NCBI GenBank assembly: GCA_903837285.1
Contig: CAILUD010000001.1
Location: 32,478 to 96,477, forward strand
DNA length: 64,000 nt
Origin: an uncultured Bacteroidota bacterium
GTDB taxonomy: Bacteria > Bacteroidota > Bacteroidia > Bacteroidales > GWA2-32-17
Reading direction: 5' to 3'
The notes under the pieces were generated by a model. The model was not told the origin of the DNA. It did no database searches and saw nothing but the letters and a program-made list of their open reading frames with translations. Shown one piece after another: positions 62,846 to 64,000 of this stretch; position 1 is the stretch's first letter, and each line of letters begins with the position of its first letter. A program made the translations under genes and the position numbers.

Positions 62846-64000
62846 TTAATTTGATTTATTTTCTTCGTTAATATTAATTTCAATATTTTCAGGTACTGGC
62901 TGAACCTGTTCTTGTTGTTTTCTTAAAAGCTCTTGTTCCTCCATAATTTTTATCTGGTCGAGTTTTGATTTTGCATCATCAAGCATGCCATCATCTTTAA
63001 TTTTATAATTGTCAATTATGCTTTGTAAAGTAGCTTTTGCTTGAAAATTATCTTTTTTAGCGACATAAATTTCTGCAAGTAATAAAAATCCTTTTGCCAA
63101 CCATTTTTGTTGAGGTGTATTTTTCTTAACAAAATCAAAAATTTCGTTCTCAGCTAAATCATTTTGGCTTTGTTTAAAATATATATCTGCAGTCAGATAT
63201 TTTGCTTCTGCTTCAATTGCACTTTTACAGCTTTTAGAAATTAAAGTAAATTCCTCGAGTGCCGCTTCATAATTTTTGTTTTCGTACTCGCATTTACCAA
63301 CTATATAATGTGCTTCACGAACTATTTCATCTGATAGTTTTTCCATTCCCAGAACTTGTATTGCCGATTTTTTTGAGTTTTCAATATCGGCTAACTGGAA
63401 ATAACAACGCATTTTTCCTATTTTTGAAGCAGTAATATTTGTCTGATAAACTGCAGAACTTTCTAATGTAATATAATAACTCAAAGCTTCTTTGTAATTA
63501 GCTTTACTAAACTCGTACTTTGATGCTTTTGCAAGTGCAGGTTCAGTAAATACACTGTTTGGACGGCTTAATACTTTTTTGTAAAATTCTGCAGAAGCAT
63601 CAGGATTTGATGATTTGTTTAAACATTCTGCTTTATAATAAAAAACGTTTACAGAAAAAATTCCTGTTTCGCCAAATTTTGAAATGTAATCTGCAAATAA
63701 TCCTTCGGCTTTTGCACAATCGTCTGCCATATATACTTTTTCGGCAGTTGCATACATAAGTGAATCTTGTTCGGTTATTCTGAAATCACCTTGGTTTCCT
63801 CTGTCTTTTAAATATGCATAATAATTATTTACATCATTCATGTCAAGGTAAACAGTTTTTAATCCTGTAAATGCATCTTTAGCTTCGGGACTGCTTGAAT
63901 AATTTTCAATTACTTTTTTGTAAACTGCAAGTGCTTTGTCGTTTTGATCGTTATTATAATAAACCAAACCCATTTGAATATATGCTTTTCTAACAAAATC
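62846..64000 (-). CDS. Tetratricopeptide-repeat protein (partial, 5' end outside the window)
   Basis: 384 codons are visible. The frame stays open to the right edge (DFVRKAYIQMGLVYYNNDQN before KALAVYKKVIENYSSSPEA), so the Met at 63971-63973 is internal and the gene begins beyond 64000. Successive TPR-like helix pairs are seen: KALAVYKKVIENYSSSPEAK, AEFYKKVLSRPNS, YKEALSYYITLE, YEAALEEFTLISKSCKSAIE and LLLAEIYVAKKDNFQAKATL. The C-terminus is a Glu/Gln-rich tail (EEQELLRKQQEQVQPVPENI). It resembles YbgF/BamD-type envelope TPR proteins, but family membership cannot be fixed without the N-terminus. It is followed after 11 nt by the outer-membrane barrel gene. Confidence 0.85.
   Translation of the reverse strand, partial: DFVRKAYIQMGLVYYNNDQNDKALAVYKKVIENYSSSPEAKDAFTGLKTVYLDMNDVNNYYAYLKDRGNQGDFRITEQDSLMYATAEKVYMADDCAKAEGLFADYISKFGETGIFSVNVFYYKAECLNKSSNPDASAEFYKKVLSRPNSVFTEPALAKASKYEFSKANYKEALSYYITLESSAVYQTNITASKIGKMRCYFQLADIENSKKSAIQVLGMEKLSDEIVREAHYIVGKCEYENKNYEAALEEFTLISKSCKSAIEAEAKYLTADIYFKQSQNDLAENEIFDFVKKNTPQQKWLAKGFLLLAEIYVAKKDNFQAKATLQSIIDNYKIKDDGMLDDAKSKLDQIKIMEEQELLRKQQEQVQPVPENIEININEENKSN

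Overview
This window is a piece of a strongly AT-rich Bacteroidota chromosome. The assignment rests on several independent signs. There is a type IX secretion system (T9SS) PorP/SprF-family protein, and many exported proteins end in type A sorting domains or in CHU_C (type B) domains. Very long SprB-repeat proteins are present, as are a DUF3127 protein and TonB/CarboxypepD-type receptors. Promoters resemble the Bacteroidota pattern TTTG - about 20 nt - TAnnTTTG. I cannot place it below phylum. No tRNA, rRNA, CRISPR array, prophage or transposase gene was seen.

Layout. 1-72 is the tail of an OmpA-family gene with a palindromic terminator. 205-570 (-) is a DUF3127 protein. 736-4719 (+) is a secreted lamin-tail-domain protein. 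4900-10596 (-) holds trmN6 and a giant gingipain-like C25 peptidase. 10784-18448 (-) is a tightly packed trio: a ten-PKD CHU_C surface protein, a TPR/PD40 protein and PorP/SprF. recG is divergent at 18545. 20745-23288 holds a DUF2271/PKD secreted protein and two cupredoxins. 23779-45092 (+) is the most striking region: a small secreted protein, then two giant adhesin-like genes (about 10.7 and 10 kb) built almost wholly of repeats. 45190-47837 is a TPP riboswitch followed by a TonB-dependent receptor. 48064-49431 encodes a cyclic 2,3-diphosphoglycerate synthetase-family protein. 49628-55481 holds a small conserved-looking protein, an ABC-F ATPase, an Ldh-family oxidoreductase, an SDR oxidoreductase, a polytopic membrane protein and a SKYDAD-repeat protein. 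55588-58703 holds a membrane-anchored protein with a MORN/YwqK-like tail and an FKBP lipoprotein. 58704-64000 holds gyrB, a plug-less outer-membrane barrel and a truncated TPR protein.

How it fits together. Much of the window encodes surface display: a PorP/SprF-type T9SS partner, a possible TPR/PD40 accessory protein, and at least seven probable T9SS cargo proteins. The two giant genes have matching promoters (same -7 octamer, same 20-nt spacer) and the same final 1605-nt module, but different N-termini and different central arrays. This suggests tandem paralogues with a constant export/anchor end and freely expanding repeat sections.

Between genes there are strong hairpin terminators, three copies of a roughly 110-bp structured intergenic repeat (near 10.7, 49.9 and 58.9 kb), and a degenerate 28-bp inverted repeat near 4.8 kb. 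All functional calls come from reading motifs; no database search was run.
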